Source: an uncultured Verrucomicrobiota bacterium | GTDB taxonomy: Bacteria; Verrucomicrobiota; Verrucomicrobiia; Limisphaerales; UBA1319 | NCBI GenBank assembly: GCA_903845125.1 | Contig: CAIMWS010000330.1 | Location: 1-40,393, forward strand | Direction: 5' to 3' | Length of the DNA stretch: 40,393 nt | In this document: piece after piece, positions 9,401 to 15,993 of the stretch | Position numbering within the stretch: the stretch's first letter is position 1 | Layout: each line of letters opens with the position of its first letter | The notes under the pieces: generated by a model | Told to the model about the DNA's origin: nothing | The model's input: the letters and a program-made list of their open reading frames with translations, nothing else | Database searches by the model: none | Made by a program: the position numbers and the translations under genes

Positions 9401-9459
9401 AAGGATAGCCAGACGCGTTTGGCCAGGCTCCAAAAAGTGTTTTCAGCGGTGGTTTTCAT
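6451..9459 (-). CDS. Membrane-anchored protein with three tandem ABC_sub_bind domains
   Basis: A 1002-residue protein, about three times the usual 300-330 residues of this binding-protein family (PF04392). An N-terminal hydrophobic segment (residues 14-34) is followed by charged residues and no evident lipobox, so it is either a signal anchor or a signal peptide. Domain 1 (about 50-357), domain 2 (about 383-672) and domain 3 (about 704-1000) are homologous. Each has a 'GL/VLEKL..G' helix, a 'FSTP/STLS' ligand-loop strand, 'TPVVFTYCVDPIAAGVG'-like and 'ITGIG/VAGVYT' elements, 'LKRLGALYNNSEANS'-like strands and a closing 'LNRQVLARL/FEVARKLGVTFP/LTLPEELL' motif. Ala/Pro linkers join the domains (about 360-382 and 676-703). 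Its ATG overlaps the phosphatase stop (TGATG), implying translational coupling. It is likely periplasmic, delivering ligand to the permease and/or reporting ligand to the sensor phosphatase. Confidence 0.9.
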   Translation of the reverse strand: MKTTAENTFWSLAKRVWLSLVLLGAGALILLLSDTHSRVGARRPSAASPEPVPVALLKHASNRLLDEIENGVLEKLAAEGYRDGEKITLRRFNAEGDLPTANAIARQMTDGSYRMAISISTLSLQCVANANRAGRAIHVFGGVTDPAGAGVGVERMNSTNKPPWLAGLGTFQPVGEIFREARRLWPGLKTVGVVWNPAERNSETCTLKAREVCRELGLQLLEAHVEQSKDVLEAAASLVARGVQAFWTGADVTVNSATATLCDVAQRAGIPVFSNTSGQVREGTLFDLGANYTEVGHRIGELAAGILGGLNPASVVISNYMPERVMLNRQVLARLRDGWQFPADLVSRAALILGPDGRVEKDSGQPAPAPVALAPAVPANRSYKIGLAYFGPDEGTDTAIAGLLAGLRELKLEEGRNLTIRRSHANGEISGIPTVLQALDSSGLDAIVPFSTPVITAACATVRRTPVVFTYCVDPIAAGVGKSFEDHLPQITGIGSFPPVEDAVALIKLTLPGLKRLGALYNNSEANSVKIVSVLRGLCAARGIELVEAVANGTSEVVPATQSLAARGVEAVYLPSDNTAYQAFDGLSSQLADRRIPLVIDTPEFLERGALAVVGVGFYQAGWAAAQPLARVLAGEKPAQIPLRNVSHKQVRLNFEVARKLGVTFPAAVLAMQTSAQAPAAPPVSVAPPASPAPAPGAPGKPWRIQQISYVESPMVEESARGFADGLREAGLRAGVDYTLKTLCAQGDMAALGTLFDSARASGVDLYVVFSTPTLQAAIRKVTDTPVIFTVVADPILAGAGESHQVHRPNVAGVYTQGPYREMAELLGRHFPQIKRVGTLYCPAEVNSVGNKDLFTREAARCGLAVEAVAANTATDLSDAALALCGRQLDAVVQVIDNLTVAGFPTIARAADQARLPVFTFQSATVKQGAVFALALDYHDTGRDAAGIAVRVLRGESPAKIPFVPPGTVRKFANPAQARARGLTLPEELLRDAVRVPDPRQP

Positions 9460-11489
9460 CAGTTTTCCTTCCCCGGCAGCGGGCCATTCCCCGCGGCTGT
9501 TTCCTGGGCATTGGCTGGCTTCCGGCCCGGGGCGGCGGCGGCTCCGGGCCAGCCCCGGAACCGCAAGGCCAGCACGGTGATATCATCGGACTGCTCGGCC
9601 CCGCCGGCAAAGGTTTGCACCGCGCCGAACAACCGCTCCACCAGTTCCTTGGGGGAGCTGCCGGCCTCCGCCTGCGCGAAGGCTTCCAGGCGGCCCTCGC
9701 CGAACTGCTCCTGGCGGGTGTTGAACGCCTCGTTCACCCCGTCCGTATAAAGCAGCAGCGTATCCATGGGGCGCAAAACTATCGATTGGGTCCCGTAAAC
9801 CGCCTCCTCCACCACCCCCAGCACCGGCCCCTTGGGCAGCTCCACCCACTGCGCTTCGCCGGCGCCGCGCAGCAGCAGGGGCGGCAGATGGCCGGCGTTC
9901 GTGTGGCGCAGCTCGCCGGTGCGCAGATCCAGCGCCCCGCACCACAGGGTGACGAACATCATTTCCTCATTGTCGATCGCGAGCTCGAGGTTCACCTTGG
10001 CCAGGACTTCCGCGGGCGAAAGCTGCTGCTCGGCCACGCCTTTCATCAGCGTTTTGGTGACCGCCATGAACAGGGCGGCGGGCACCCCTTTGCCCGAGAC
10101 ATCGCCGACCAGGAAAAAGAGCGTATGGCCGTCCAGCAGGAAGAAATCGTACAGATCCCCGCCCACCTGCTTGGCGGGATGCAGGTCGGCGTGGATATCG
10201 AACTCCGTGTGGTCCGGAAAGGGCGGGAACCGTTTGGGCAGGAAGCTGCGCTGGATGGTCTGGGCGATCTTCAGCTCGCTCTCGATGCGCTCCTTGGCGG
10301 CGGTGGTGGTGGCGAGGTTGGCCACGTATTCCCGCAGGGCCAGCCGCATGTTTTCAAACGAATGCGAAAGGTCGCCCACTTCGTCCCGGCTCCGCACCGG
10401 CGGCACGGCCAGCTCCAGGTTGCCCAGCGCGATTTCGTGGGTTTGCCGGGCGAGCACGCGGATGGGGCGGGTGATGCCCAGCGAAACGGTCACGACCACC
10501 GCCAGCAGCAAGCCGAAGCCGAGGATGCCGATCCAGTAAACCGTGCGGTTCATGGCCCGCAGGCCGGCGAGGATCTCCGCTTCGGGGAAAATGACGCCCA
10601 CCGACCACCCCCCCGCCACCGGCACATGGTAAACCCAGGAGTCCACCGCGCTGCCGGGCGCCTGGGTCTTCACGAAGCCCTCCTTGCCCTGCACCATTGC
10701 CCGGCCGATTGCACGCCACGGTTGGCTCCCGGTCTCCTCGGCCAGGCTGAAGATGCTCTCCTTGAACACCCACTCCGGGTTGGGGTGGGAGATGAACTGG
10801 CCGTTTTGCGCCAGGAGGAAAGCGTAGCCGCTCTGGTAAAGCTTGATGGCGGAGACCATCCGCGCCAACTGCTCGAGCTGGATATCCGCGGTGACCACCC
10901 CGGCGAAGGTCCGCTTCCCGTCCGCCTGCCGGAAAAAGGGCACGCAATAGGTGCACATGAGCGTATCCCCCCCGCCCTCGTCAAAAAACGGCTCCGTCCA
11001 GACCGGCCGGCCCATTTCCCGGGGGAGGAGATACCATTCCCAGGTGTCGTAATGGTAATCCCCCTCCGCCAGGTTTACATACTGGAACCCCCCGCTGCCA
11101 CGATAGACGTACGGCGCCTCCGGCCGTTTGGAGCCGGGATCCGGGCCGGGGGCGAAAGCGATCGCGCTGCCATAGATGCAGGGGCTTACGTTCAGCTCCT
11201 CCTGGAGTTGGCGGATCATTTCCGGCACGGTGAGCGATCCGTTCCCCAGGTTGCGGGCCAGCCATTGCGGCAGCGGCTCCACGGCGCGCAGCACGGACTC
11301 GATCCGGCTGGCCGTGCTGCGGGCCAGGTTGCGGGTGTTTTCCTCCACCGCCTGGAGCAGCAACCGGCGGGCCACCCGGTTGCTGTAACCGAAAGCCACC
11401 AGGAAAATCAGGCCCGTGCTGGCCAGCACCAGCAAGCCCAGCTTGAACGCCAGCGTAGGCCGGAATGCTTCAAGGCAGCGCCGCCACAT
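9459..11489 (-). CDS. Membrane sensor PP2C phosphatase (Cache-HAMP-SpoIIE/RsbU type)
   Basis: A 676-residue protein. Transmembrane segment 1 is at about residues 14-36, then an extracytoplasmic Cache-like sensor ('WYLLPREMGRPVWTEPFFDEGGGD', 'GVVTADIQLEQLARMV', 'YAFLLAQNGQFISHP'). Transmembrane segment 2 is at about 320-345 ('WIGILGFGLLLAVVV'), then HAMP ('ITRPIRVLARQTHEIALGNLE'), a coiled linker ('SELKIAQTIQRSFLPKRFPPFP') and a SpoIIE-type PP2C domain. The metal-site motifs are intact: 'GGDLYD' (near 441), 'GDVSGKG' (near 462), 'YTDGVNEA' and 'QSDDITVL'. Such phosphatases dephosphorylate STAS proteins, and two STAS genes lie downstream. The ATG at 11489 lies 20 nt inside the upstream binding-protein gene, and the frame upstream of it belongs to that overlap. 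Its stop overlaps the next start. The sensor probably receives a signal from one of the co-encoded binding proteins, which is an inference. Confidence 0.92.
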   Translation of the reverse strand: MWRRCLEAFRPTLAFKLGLLVLASTGLIFLVAFGYSNRVARRLLLQAVEENTRNLARSTASRIESVLRAVEPLPQWLARNLGNGSLTVPEMIRQLQEELNVSPCIYGSAIAFAPGPDPGSKRPEAPYVYRGSGGFQYVNLAEGDYHYDTWEWYLLPREMGRPVWTEPFFDEGGGDTLMCTYCVPFFRQADGKRTFAGVVTADIQLEQLARMVSAIKLYQSGYAFLLAQNGQFISHPNPEWVFKESIFSLAEETGSQPWRAIGRAMVQGKEGFVKTQAPGSAVDSWVYHVPVAGGWSVGVIFPEAEILAGLRAMNRTVYWIGILGFGLLLAVVVTVSLGITRPIRVLARQTHEIALGNLELAVPPVRSRDEVGDLSHSFENMRLALREYVANLATTTAAKERIESELKIAQTIQRSFLPKRFPPFPDHTEFDIHADLHPAKQVGGDLYDFFLLDGHTLFFLVGDVSGKGVPAALFMAVTKTLMKGVAEQQLSPAEVLAKVNLELAIDNEEMMFVTLWCGALDLRTGELRHTNAGHLPPLLLRGAGEAQWVELPKGPVLGVVEEAVYGTQSIVLRPMDTLLLYTDGVNEAFNTRQEQFGEGRLEAFAQAEAGSSPKELVERLFGAVQTFAGGAEQSDDITVLALRFRGWPGAAAAPGRKPANAQETAAGNGPLPGKEN

Positions 11490-12471
11490 GGAACTCCTTG
11501 AAGGCGGGCGCGGCGCGGATCTCGCCGGTGTCCCGCAATTCACGCGCCACATTTTCGTAGGCGGGCACCGGCAATTCCCCCATGGCCGTTCCCGGCGGGG
11601 GCTGGATCAGGTCACACATCCGGTCCAGCATCCAGCGTTGGTGGGCGCGGTTGGTGCCCGTGCGGGCTTGCTCGGTGCGGCGCATCACCACCCGCAGGGC
11701 CTCCTCCCGATGCGCTGCCGCGTAGCGCCAGCCGGCCAGGCTCGCGGCCACAAACTTCCGGCACTGATCCGGCCGGGTGCGCCACGTTTCCGCCAGGCAG
11801 AGGAGGCAATCCTCGGGGAAATTCAGGCCGTGCTGGTCGTAAAACACCAACGTCATCTCCTCCGCGTCGATGCCGGAATTCAGGATGAGATGGTATTCGT
11901 TGTACCACATCGCCGAGGCGGCATCCACCGCCCCATTCAGGAACAGCCCGGGGGAGGAGCCTTGGGTGACCGTGCTGACCCGCAGGTTGTATTTGCGGAA
12001 CAGCGCCTGCGGCTGCACCGAGAAGGACGGCCAGACGCTGACCGTCTTGCCATCCAGATCCTGCACCGACGCGATGCCGCGCGACTTGCGGGCCACCAGC
12101 AGCAGCGCCGACCGCTGGCTGATCTGCGCCAGGTGGACCAGCGGGAGCCCTTCGTCCCGCAGCTTCAGCGCCGAAGAAAGGAAATGGCTGGCAATCACGG
12201 CTTCCCCGGAGCGGAGGGCTTTTTCCACCGGCTTGCGCGGGCCGCCATCCAGGATCGCCACCTCCAGGCCGGCCTGGCGGTAAAAATCTTTTTCCAGCGC
12301 CAGGTAATAACCGGCAAACTGGGCCTGGGGGATCCAATGCGGCAGGAAGGCCAGGCGGGTCGGCGCCGGGTCCCCAGCCTCCCCGGCCGCGGCCATAACT
12401 CCGCCGGCGGCCACCAGCAGCGCTGCCAGCAGGCCCGCTTTTCCCATTTGACCGGGGTGGTTGCCTCTCAT
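11470..12471 (-). CDS. THI5/NMT1-like periplasmic substrate-binding protein
   Basis: A 333-residue secreted protein with a Sec signal peptide ('MGKAGLLAALLVAAGGVMAAAGEAG'; the second Met, at 12447, may be the true start). The mature N-terminus 'LAFLPHWIPQAQFAGYYLALEKDFYRQAGLEV' is the hallmark of THI5/NMT1/SsuA-like type-II periplasmic binding proteins. Further family segments are 'KTVSVWPSFSVQPQALFRKYNL' and 'DAASAMWYNEYHLILNSG'. Members bind pyrimidine-like, sulfonate or other small organic ligands; the ligand here cannot be read from sequence. It is the first gene of the minus-strand operon and overlaps the sensor phosphatase start by 20 nt. It belongs to a different fold class from the triple binding protein and has no ATPase or permease of the SsuBC type nearby, so a role as ligand sensor for the phosphatase is more likely than transport. 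Confidence 0.87.
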   Translation of the reverse strand: MRGNHPGQMGKAGLLAALLVAAGGVMAAAGEAGDPAPTRLAFLPHWIPQAQFAGYYLALEKDFYRQAGLEVAILDGGPRKPVEKALRSGEAVIASHFLSSALKLRDEGLPLVHLAQISQRSALLLVARKSRGIASVQDLDGKTVSVWPSFSVQPQALFRKYNLRVSTVTQGSSPGLFLNGAVDAASAMWYNEYHLILNSGIDAEEMTLVFYDQHGLNFPEDCLLCLAETWRTRPDQCRKFVAASLAGWRYAAAHREEALRVVMRRTEQARTGTNRAHQRWMLDRMCDLIQPPPGTAMGELPVPAYENVARELRDTGEIRAAPAFKEFHVAALP

Positions 12472-12578
12472 AAGAATGCGCGCAGTATGTTATCTGAACC
12501 GTCATCGGGAGCCTGTCCGCCGGAGCCATCGGGGCACCGCCGGCCATCCCCAACGGCAACCCGCGCTGCCCTCAACTG

Positions 12579-13004
12579 ATGAGCACCGAGCCGAACCAAA
12601 CCTTCCAGATCCAGTTCCTCAACAACTTCGAGGCCCTCGCCCGCGCCACGGAATCGGCGATGCAGTTCCTGGAGCAGGCGGAAGCCTCCGCCGGGGCGAT
12701 TAACGTCGCCAACCTGGCGCTTGAGGAAATGGCCACCAACATCGTCAAATATGGGTACGACGACCAGGACGCGCACGAAATCCTGCTCCGGCTGGCGCTG
12801 GTCCCCGGCGCCATCGTTCTCACCTTGGAGGATGATGGGCACCCCTTCGATCCGCTGGGCGCGCCGGAACCGGATATTCATCTGCCTTTGGAGGAGCGCG
12901 AACCGGGTGGCCTCGGCATTCATCTGATCCGCAAAATGGCCCAGCGGATGGCCTACGAACGCTCCGGCGGCCGGAACCGCCTCACCATCACCATCCGGGC
13001 CTGA
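12579..13004 (+). CDS. RsbW-like anti-sigma serine kinase (HATPase_c_2)
   Basis: A 141-residue cytoplasmic GHKL ATPase of the RsbW/SpoIIAB type. The N-box is 'NLALEEMATNIVKYGY' (Glu and Asn at about residues 48-53), the G1 box 'LEDDGHPFDPL', and the G2 region 'EPGGLGIHLIRKMAQRMAYER'. No transmembrane or sensor part is present. RsbW-type kinases phosphorylate STAS partners on serine and sequester a client such as a sigma factor while the STAS protein is phosphorylated. The gene is divergent from the minus-strand operon with only 107 bp between the two starts, so both may share a regulatory region. It completes a kinase, phosphatase and two-STAS set with genes at 2831, 5194 and 9459. No sigma factor is encoded beside it, so its client is unknown. 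Confidence 0.87.
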   Translation: MSTEPNQTFQIQFLNNFEALARATESAMQFLEQAEASAGAINVANLALEEMATNIVKYGYDDQDAHEILLRLALVPGAIVLTLEDDGHPFDPLGAPEPDIHLPLEEREPGGLGIHLIRKMAQRMAYERSGGRNRLTITIRA

Positions 13005-13120
13005 CCGCCCGCTCCGTGGACACAGCCGAGCCGCAGCCATTGAAGCCGGGGCTGATTTTCGCGTGTCCAGGCAAAGTGTCATTGGCGTTTATCCAAGCAT
13101 TTGGGTAAATTGATGTCTAA

Positions 13121-13150
13121 CAAAATCGCGACGACAAAATCGCGATTTTG
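13121..13150. promoter_or_regulatory. Perfect 16-bp palindrome plus direct half-site upstream of the DUF1080 gene
   Basis: CAAAATCGCGATTTTG (13135-13150) is a perfect palindrome centred on CG. Its left half plus two bases, CAAAATCGCG, occurs again at 13121-13130, 14 bp upstream on centre-equivalent spacing. The palindrome with a central CG resembles operators of LacI/GntR-type regulators. It lies 109 bp before the DUF1080 start and 117 bp after the kinase stop, so the DUF1080 gene is the likely target. The regulator is not in the window. Confidence 0.45.
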
Positions 13151-13258
13151 CCGTCTCTGCCGCCCGCGGTTTGTCCCGCACCAGGGCCGGCCTGGCGATT
13201 AAAAGCGCAACGGCGGAAATATTCTTGGCACCATTTCTGCCGGTGGTAGCCTTGGCCC

Positions 13259-13891
13259 ATGACAAAATATTTATCCCTTAAAATTCTGGTTTTGGCCCTG
13301 GCCGCCGCGCCCTTTTGCCCGGCTGAGGTGGAAGAAGGCTTCGTATCCATCTTCGATGGCAAAACTTTCACCGGGTGGAAACCCGCCCTGGAAAACACCA
13401 ATACCTGGAAGATCGAGGATGGCGCGTTCGTCACCCGTGGCAACCGCTGCCACCTTTACTACGTGGGCGATAGCAAGCCGTTCAAAAACTTCGAGCTCAA
13501 GGTCGACGTCATGACTGCGCCCAATTCCAACGGCGGCATCTATTTCCACACCAAGTATCAGGAAAACAGCTGGCCCAAATACGGTTTCGAAACCCAGGTC
13601 AACAACACCCACAGCGACTGGAAAAAGACCGGCAGCCTGTACGACGTGGTGAATGTGCCTGGCTCCCCGGCCCGGGATAATGAATGGTGGACCCAGCACA
13701 TCATCGTCCAAGGCAACAAGGTGACCTTGAAAGTGAACAACACCATCATTTTTGAATACACCGAACCCGCCGGCGCCCAGCCCGGCCGGGCCTTCACCCG
13801 CAAGCTGGATGAGGGAACCTTCGCCCTGCAGGCCCACGACCCCAAGAGCGTGGTCCGTTACAAAAACATCCGGGTGAAGCGGCTCGATTAA
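13259..13891 (+). CDS. Secreted DUF1080 (3-keto-disaccharide hydrolase family) protein
   Basis: A 210-residue protein with a signal peptide (residues 1-22, ending near 'FCPAEVEEG') and one DUF1080 domain. Diagnostic elements are 'FVSIFDGKTFTGWKPA' at the N-terminus, 'NFELKVDVMTAPNSNGGIYFHTKYQ', 'GFETQVNNTH', 'GSLYDVV' and the C-terminal 'IALQAHDP'-like segment 'TFALQAHDPKSVVRYKNIRVKRL'. The domain has a concanavalin/jellyroll fold. Some members hydrolyse 3-keto-glycosides formed by Gfo/Idh/MocA oxidoreductases, and such an oxidoreductase sits at the left end of this window. A pathway link is only suggestive because the genes are 12 kb apart. It is a single-gene unit: the palindrome upstream and the terminator downstream bracket it. 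No strong Shine-Dalgarno sequence is visible. Confidence 0.87.
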   Translation: MTKYLSLKILVLALAAAPFCPAEVEEGFVSIFDGKTFTGWKPALENTNTWKIEDGAFVTRGNRCHLYYVGDSKPFKNFELKVDVMTAPNSNGGIYFHTKYQENSWPKYGFETQVNNTHSDWKKTGSLYDVVNVPGSPARDNEWWTQHIIVQGNKVTLKVNNTIIFEYTEPAGAQPGRAFTRKLDEGTFALQAHDPKSVVRYKNIRVKRLD

Positions 13892-13927
13892 CCGCTCGCA
13901 CAAAACCTCAATTCCCACTTTTCGGGC

Positions 13928-13969
13928 CTGGCTTTGAGCCTTATGCAAGGTTCAAAGCCGGTTTTTTTT
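13928..13969 (+). terminator. Intrinsic terminator of the DUF1080 gene
   Basis: GGCTTTGAGCCTT (13930-13942) pairs with AAGGTTCAAAGCC (13947-13959) around an ATGC tetraloop. One position is a G-U wobble, and the stem can extend at its base. Eight T residues follow at 13962-13969. It starts 36 bp after the stop codon, the expected place for Rho-independent termination. Confidence 0.9.
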
Positions 13970-14039
13970 GGTTCCCAGCTTTTTGCTGCAAGCGAATCCT
14001 CCCCGCCAGCCTCGGCCTGAGCCCTGGATCCGTCTTGTG

Positions 14040-14081
14040 AAAAAAAATGCAGCGGCCGCGATTTTTATGGGCGGCCGCTGC
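14040..14081 (-). terminator. Intrinsic terminator of the sigma factor / PDZ operon
   Basis: On the minus strand an 11-bp perfect GC-only-plus-A/T stem (GCAGCGGCCGC at 14049-14059 with GCGGCCGCTGC at 14071-14081, 11-nt loop) is followed by a run of eight U (A8 at 14040-14047 on the plus strand). It lies 17 bp beyond the PDZ gene's stop. With the plus-strand terminator at 13928 it insulates two convergent units. Confidence 0.88.
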
Positions 14082-14098
14082 CAAGGGAAGGCTGCCGA

Positions 14099-15478
14099 TC
14101 AGTAAATCACCGGATCAGAGGCTTTGGGAGTCAGGATGCGGATCGATTTTTCCACCTTTTCCGGGGCCGGGGCATTCGGCAGATCCCCCAAGTGCTGCAA
14201 CTGGTGGCGGACGGCTTCGGGCAGCTTGCTTTTTTCCTCCGGGGAATTAATGGGGCCGTCGTAGAGGATTTTCCCGGCGGCATCGAGGGCCATCAACCGC
14301 TGGCCGTTGCCCTGGCCTTGAATGATGATTTCCCCGTCGTTGGATTGCAGGCGCAGATGGGTGCCTGAGGACTGCGGACCGGTGATGGTGACGGTCTTGA
14401 TCTGGGTGGATTTGGTGTTTTTTTGGTCATCCGGCTGGAGGTCTTTGAGGATGTCCTTGAGGTAGGATTTGGCATCCAAACGATTGATGATCACCCGGTC
14501 CATGGAACCGGGCGGCAAACCTTTCACCACCATGTCCTTGCCCACGACGACGCTCGATTGGAAGGGATCCAAGCCGGCCAAAGCCTCCTTTTCCGCCAGC
14601 ACCGCTTTGAGTTCCACGGGTTTGCCGCCGCGCAGGACGTGGAGGGTCACCGTGTCGCCTTTTTTCAGCTCATGAATGGCGCTCACCAATTCGCCGCACT
14701 GGCCAATGCTCCGCTCGTTGATGCGGATCACGATGTCGAATTTTTTCACACCCGCTTGGTCGGCTGGGCTGCCCGGCTCCACCAGCGTAACGAGCACCCC
14801 TTTCTCGAGGCTCAATTGAGCGCCCAACCCGGGAGGCAGTTCTTCCACCCCCACCCCCAGATAGGTGCGCTTGACGGGATTCCTGGCGGATCCGCTTTTT
14901 ACCTGATCTTCAAACCGGAAAACCCGCAGGGTTTTGGCCAGCGGATCAAAGGGGTCGATGGGCTCCACCCGCCATTCGTCGGCGGCCTTTTCCGCCAGGG
15001 CGACCTGGATGGTTTTGGGGGAGCCTTCGTGGATGATGGCCAGGCTGAGGGTGTCCCCCTTTTTATGGCGGCTGATCAAGGTGGCCAACTGCTCGCTATT
15101 CACCAGGAGCTGGTCATCCAGTTTTTGCAGAATGTCATGCACCTGCAAGCCGGCGGTTTCCGCCGGGGAGCCCTTGACCACTTCCTGCACCACGATGCCC
15201 GCGCCTTCCCCAAGCTTCAGATGATTCCGCAGGACCGGATCGACCGGCCCCACTCGGACGCCGAGGTAGGCCTTCATCTTTTGGGGTGCGGCATCCAAGG
15301 CAATGAGCTGGTAGCTGACATCCTTTTCCGGGCTGGCGGCGGATAGCACACCGCCCCCGCCCCCGGATCCAGCGACATAGATGAATGGTTTTTCCTGCGG
15401 GTCGGCCGATAAAACCGCCCGGGAATCGACCGCGGAGAACAGGCTGGCGGCCAGGCAAACAAGTTTGAGTTGATTCAT
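14099..15478 (-). CDS. Exported protein with two PDZ domains, no protease domain
   Basis: A 459-residue protein from the ATG at 15478, chosen because a signal peptide follows immediately ('MNQLKLVCLAASLFSAVDSRA') whereas the longer frame has an unlikely N-terminus. PDZ 1 (about residues 71-165: 'AYLGVRVGPVDP', 'GIVVQEVVKGSPAETAGLQVHDILQKLDDQLL') and PDZ 2 (about 203-296: 'YLGVGVEELPP', 'GVLVTLVEPGSPADQAGVKKFDIVIRINE') resemble HtrA PDZ domains. No trypsin-like Ser/His/Asp domain precedes them. The C-terminal third is unrecognised, with 'RLMALDAAGKILYDGPIN' near its end. It is the third gene after an ECF sigma factor and an anti-sigma-like gene. A role as periplasmic peptide-binding chaperone or stress sensor in that circuit is an inference. 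Confidence 0.82.
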   Translation of the reverse strand: MNQLKLVCLAASLFSAVDSRAVLSADPQEKPFIYVAGSGGGGGVLSAASPEKDVSYQLIALDAAPQKMKAYLGVRVGPVDPVLRNHLKLGEGAGIVVQEVVKGSPAETAGLQVHDILQKLDDQLLVNSEQLATLISRHKKGDTLSLAIIHEGSPKTIQVALAEKAADEWRVEPIDPFDPLAKTLRVFRFEDQVKSGSARNPVKRTYLGVGVEELPPGLGAQLSLEKGVLVTLVEPGSPADQAGVKKFDIVIRINERSIGQCGELVSAIHELKKGDTVTLHVLRGGKPVELKAVLAEKEALAGLDPFQSSVVVGKDMVVKGLPPGSMDRVIINRLDAKSYLKDILKDLQPDDQKNTKSTQIKTVTITGPQSSGTHLRLQSNDGEIIIQGQGNGQRLMALDAAGKILYDGPINSPEEKSKLPEAVRHQLQHLGDLPNAPAPEKVEKSIRILTPKASDPVIY

Positions 15479-15504
15479 ATTTAGCTTTCGTTGGTTCAGG
15501 TTGA

Positions 15505-15993
15505 TTAATAAGTGCTGATGGGCAACAGGACCACCTCCTCCACCGGGGTGGCCAGGTTGACCGACAAATGGTCGCGGGAATTCTGCCACTGGGCCGCATC
15601 GATGAACTGGCAGCGCACCTGGCGGAACGGCTGCTGGCCTGGCAGGTAAACGATGCCTTCATCCTCGGCCCGCCATAAATAGCGGCCCTGATCCACCATT
15701 TGGAAGGGGGAGGTGGGCGGCTGGGCGGCCGCCGCCTGGACCGAAGGGGCCGAGCCGGGGGCGGTGGAGGGCTGGCCGGCCAGCGGCCAGAACCAGTGCC
15801 AGCCCGCCAGCAGCAGGGCCAGGGCGGCGGCCAGGGCGAGGCAGACGGTCCGAATTGGCCGTGGGGAATGGAGCAGGCGAACTGGGGGGGCGGCCTCCAG
15901 GTCGCACATGATTTTCAAGCGCAAGCGTTCGGGTGGCGGCTGCGGAGCCAGTTGTTTCAGCTCGGCTTCCAGGTTGTCCAAAAAACCGTTCAT
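15505..15993 (-). CDS. Probable membrane anti-sigma factor of the adjacent ECF sigma factor
   Basis: A 162-residue single-pass membrane protein: a cytoplasmic N-terminus of about 48 residues ('FLDNLEAELKQLAPQPPPERLRLKIMCDLEA'), a transmembrane segment at 49-70, then a Pro/Ala linker and a compact extracytoplasmic domain. The N-terminus has the helical, acidic/basic character of short anti-sigma domains but lacks the zinc-binding HxxxCxxC motif. Function is therefore inferred from topology and position: its ATG overlaps the sigma factor stop by 4 nt (ATGA), the usual arrangement for sigma/anti-sigma pairs. The extracytoplasmic part ('QMVDQGRYLWRAEDEGIVYLPGQQPFRQVRCQF') matches nothing I know. 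The PDZ gene follows after 26 nt. Confidence 0.65.
   Translation of the reverse strand: MNGFLDNLEAELKQLAPQPPPERLRLKIMCDLEAAPPVRLLHSPRPIRTVCLALAAALALLLAGWHWFWPLAGQPSTAPGSAPSVQAAAAQPPTSPFQMVDQGRYLWRAEDEGIVYLPGQQPFRQVRCQFIDAAQWQNSRDHLSVNLATPVEEVVLLPISTY

Noticed and set aside
13226..13240. TGGCAC-N5-CTGC, a near match to the sigma-54 -24/-12 promoter, before the DUF1080 gene
   Set aside because: Initiation would leave a leader of only about 7 nt with no ribosome binding site, one core base mismatches, and no enhancer-binding activator gene is nearby.
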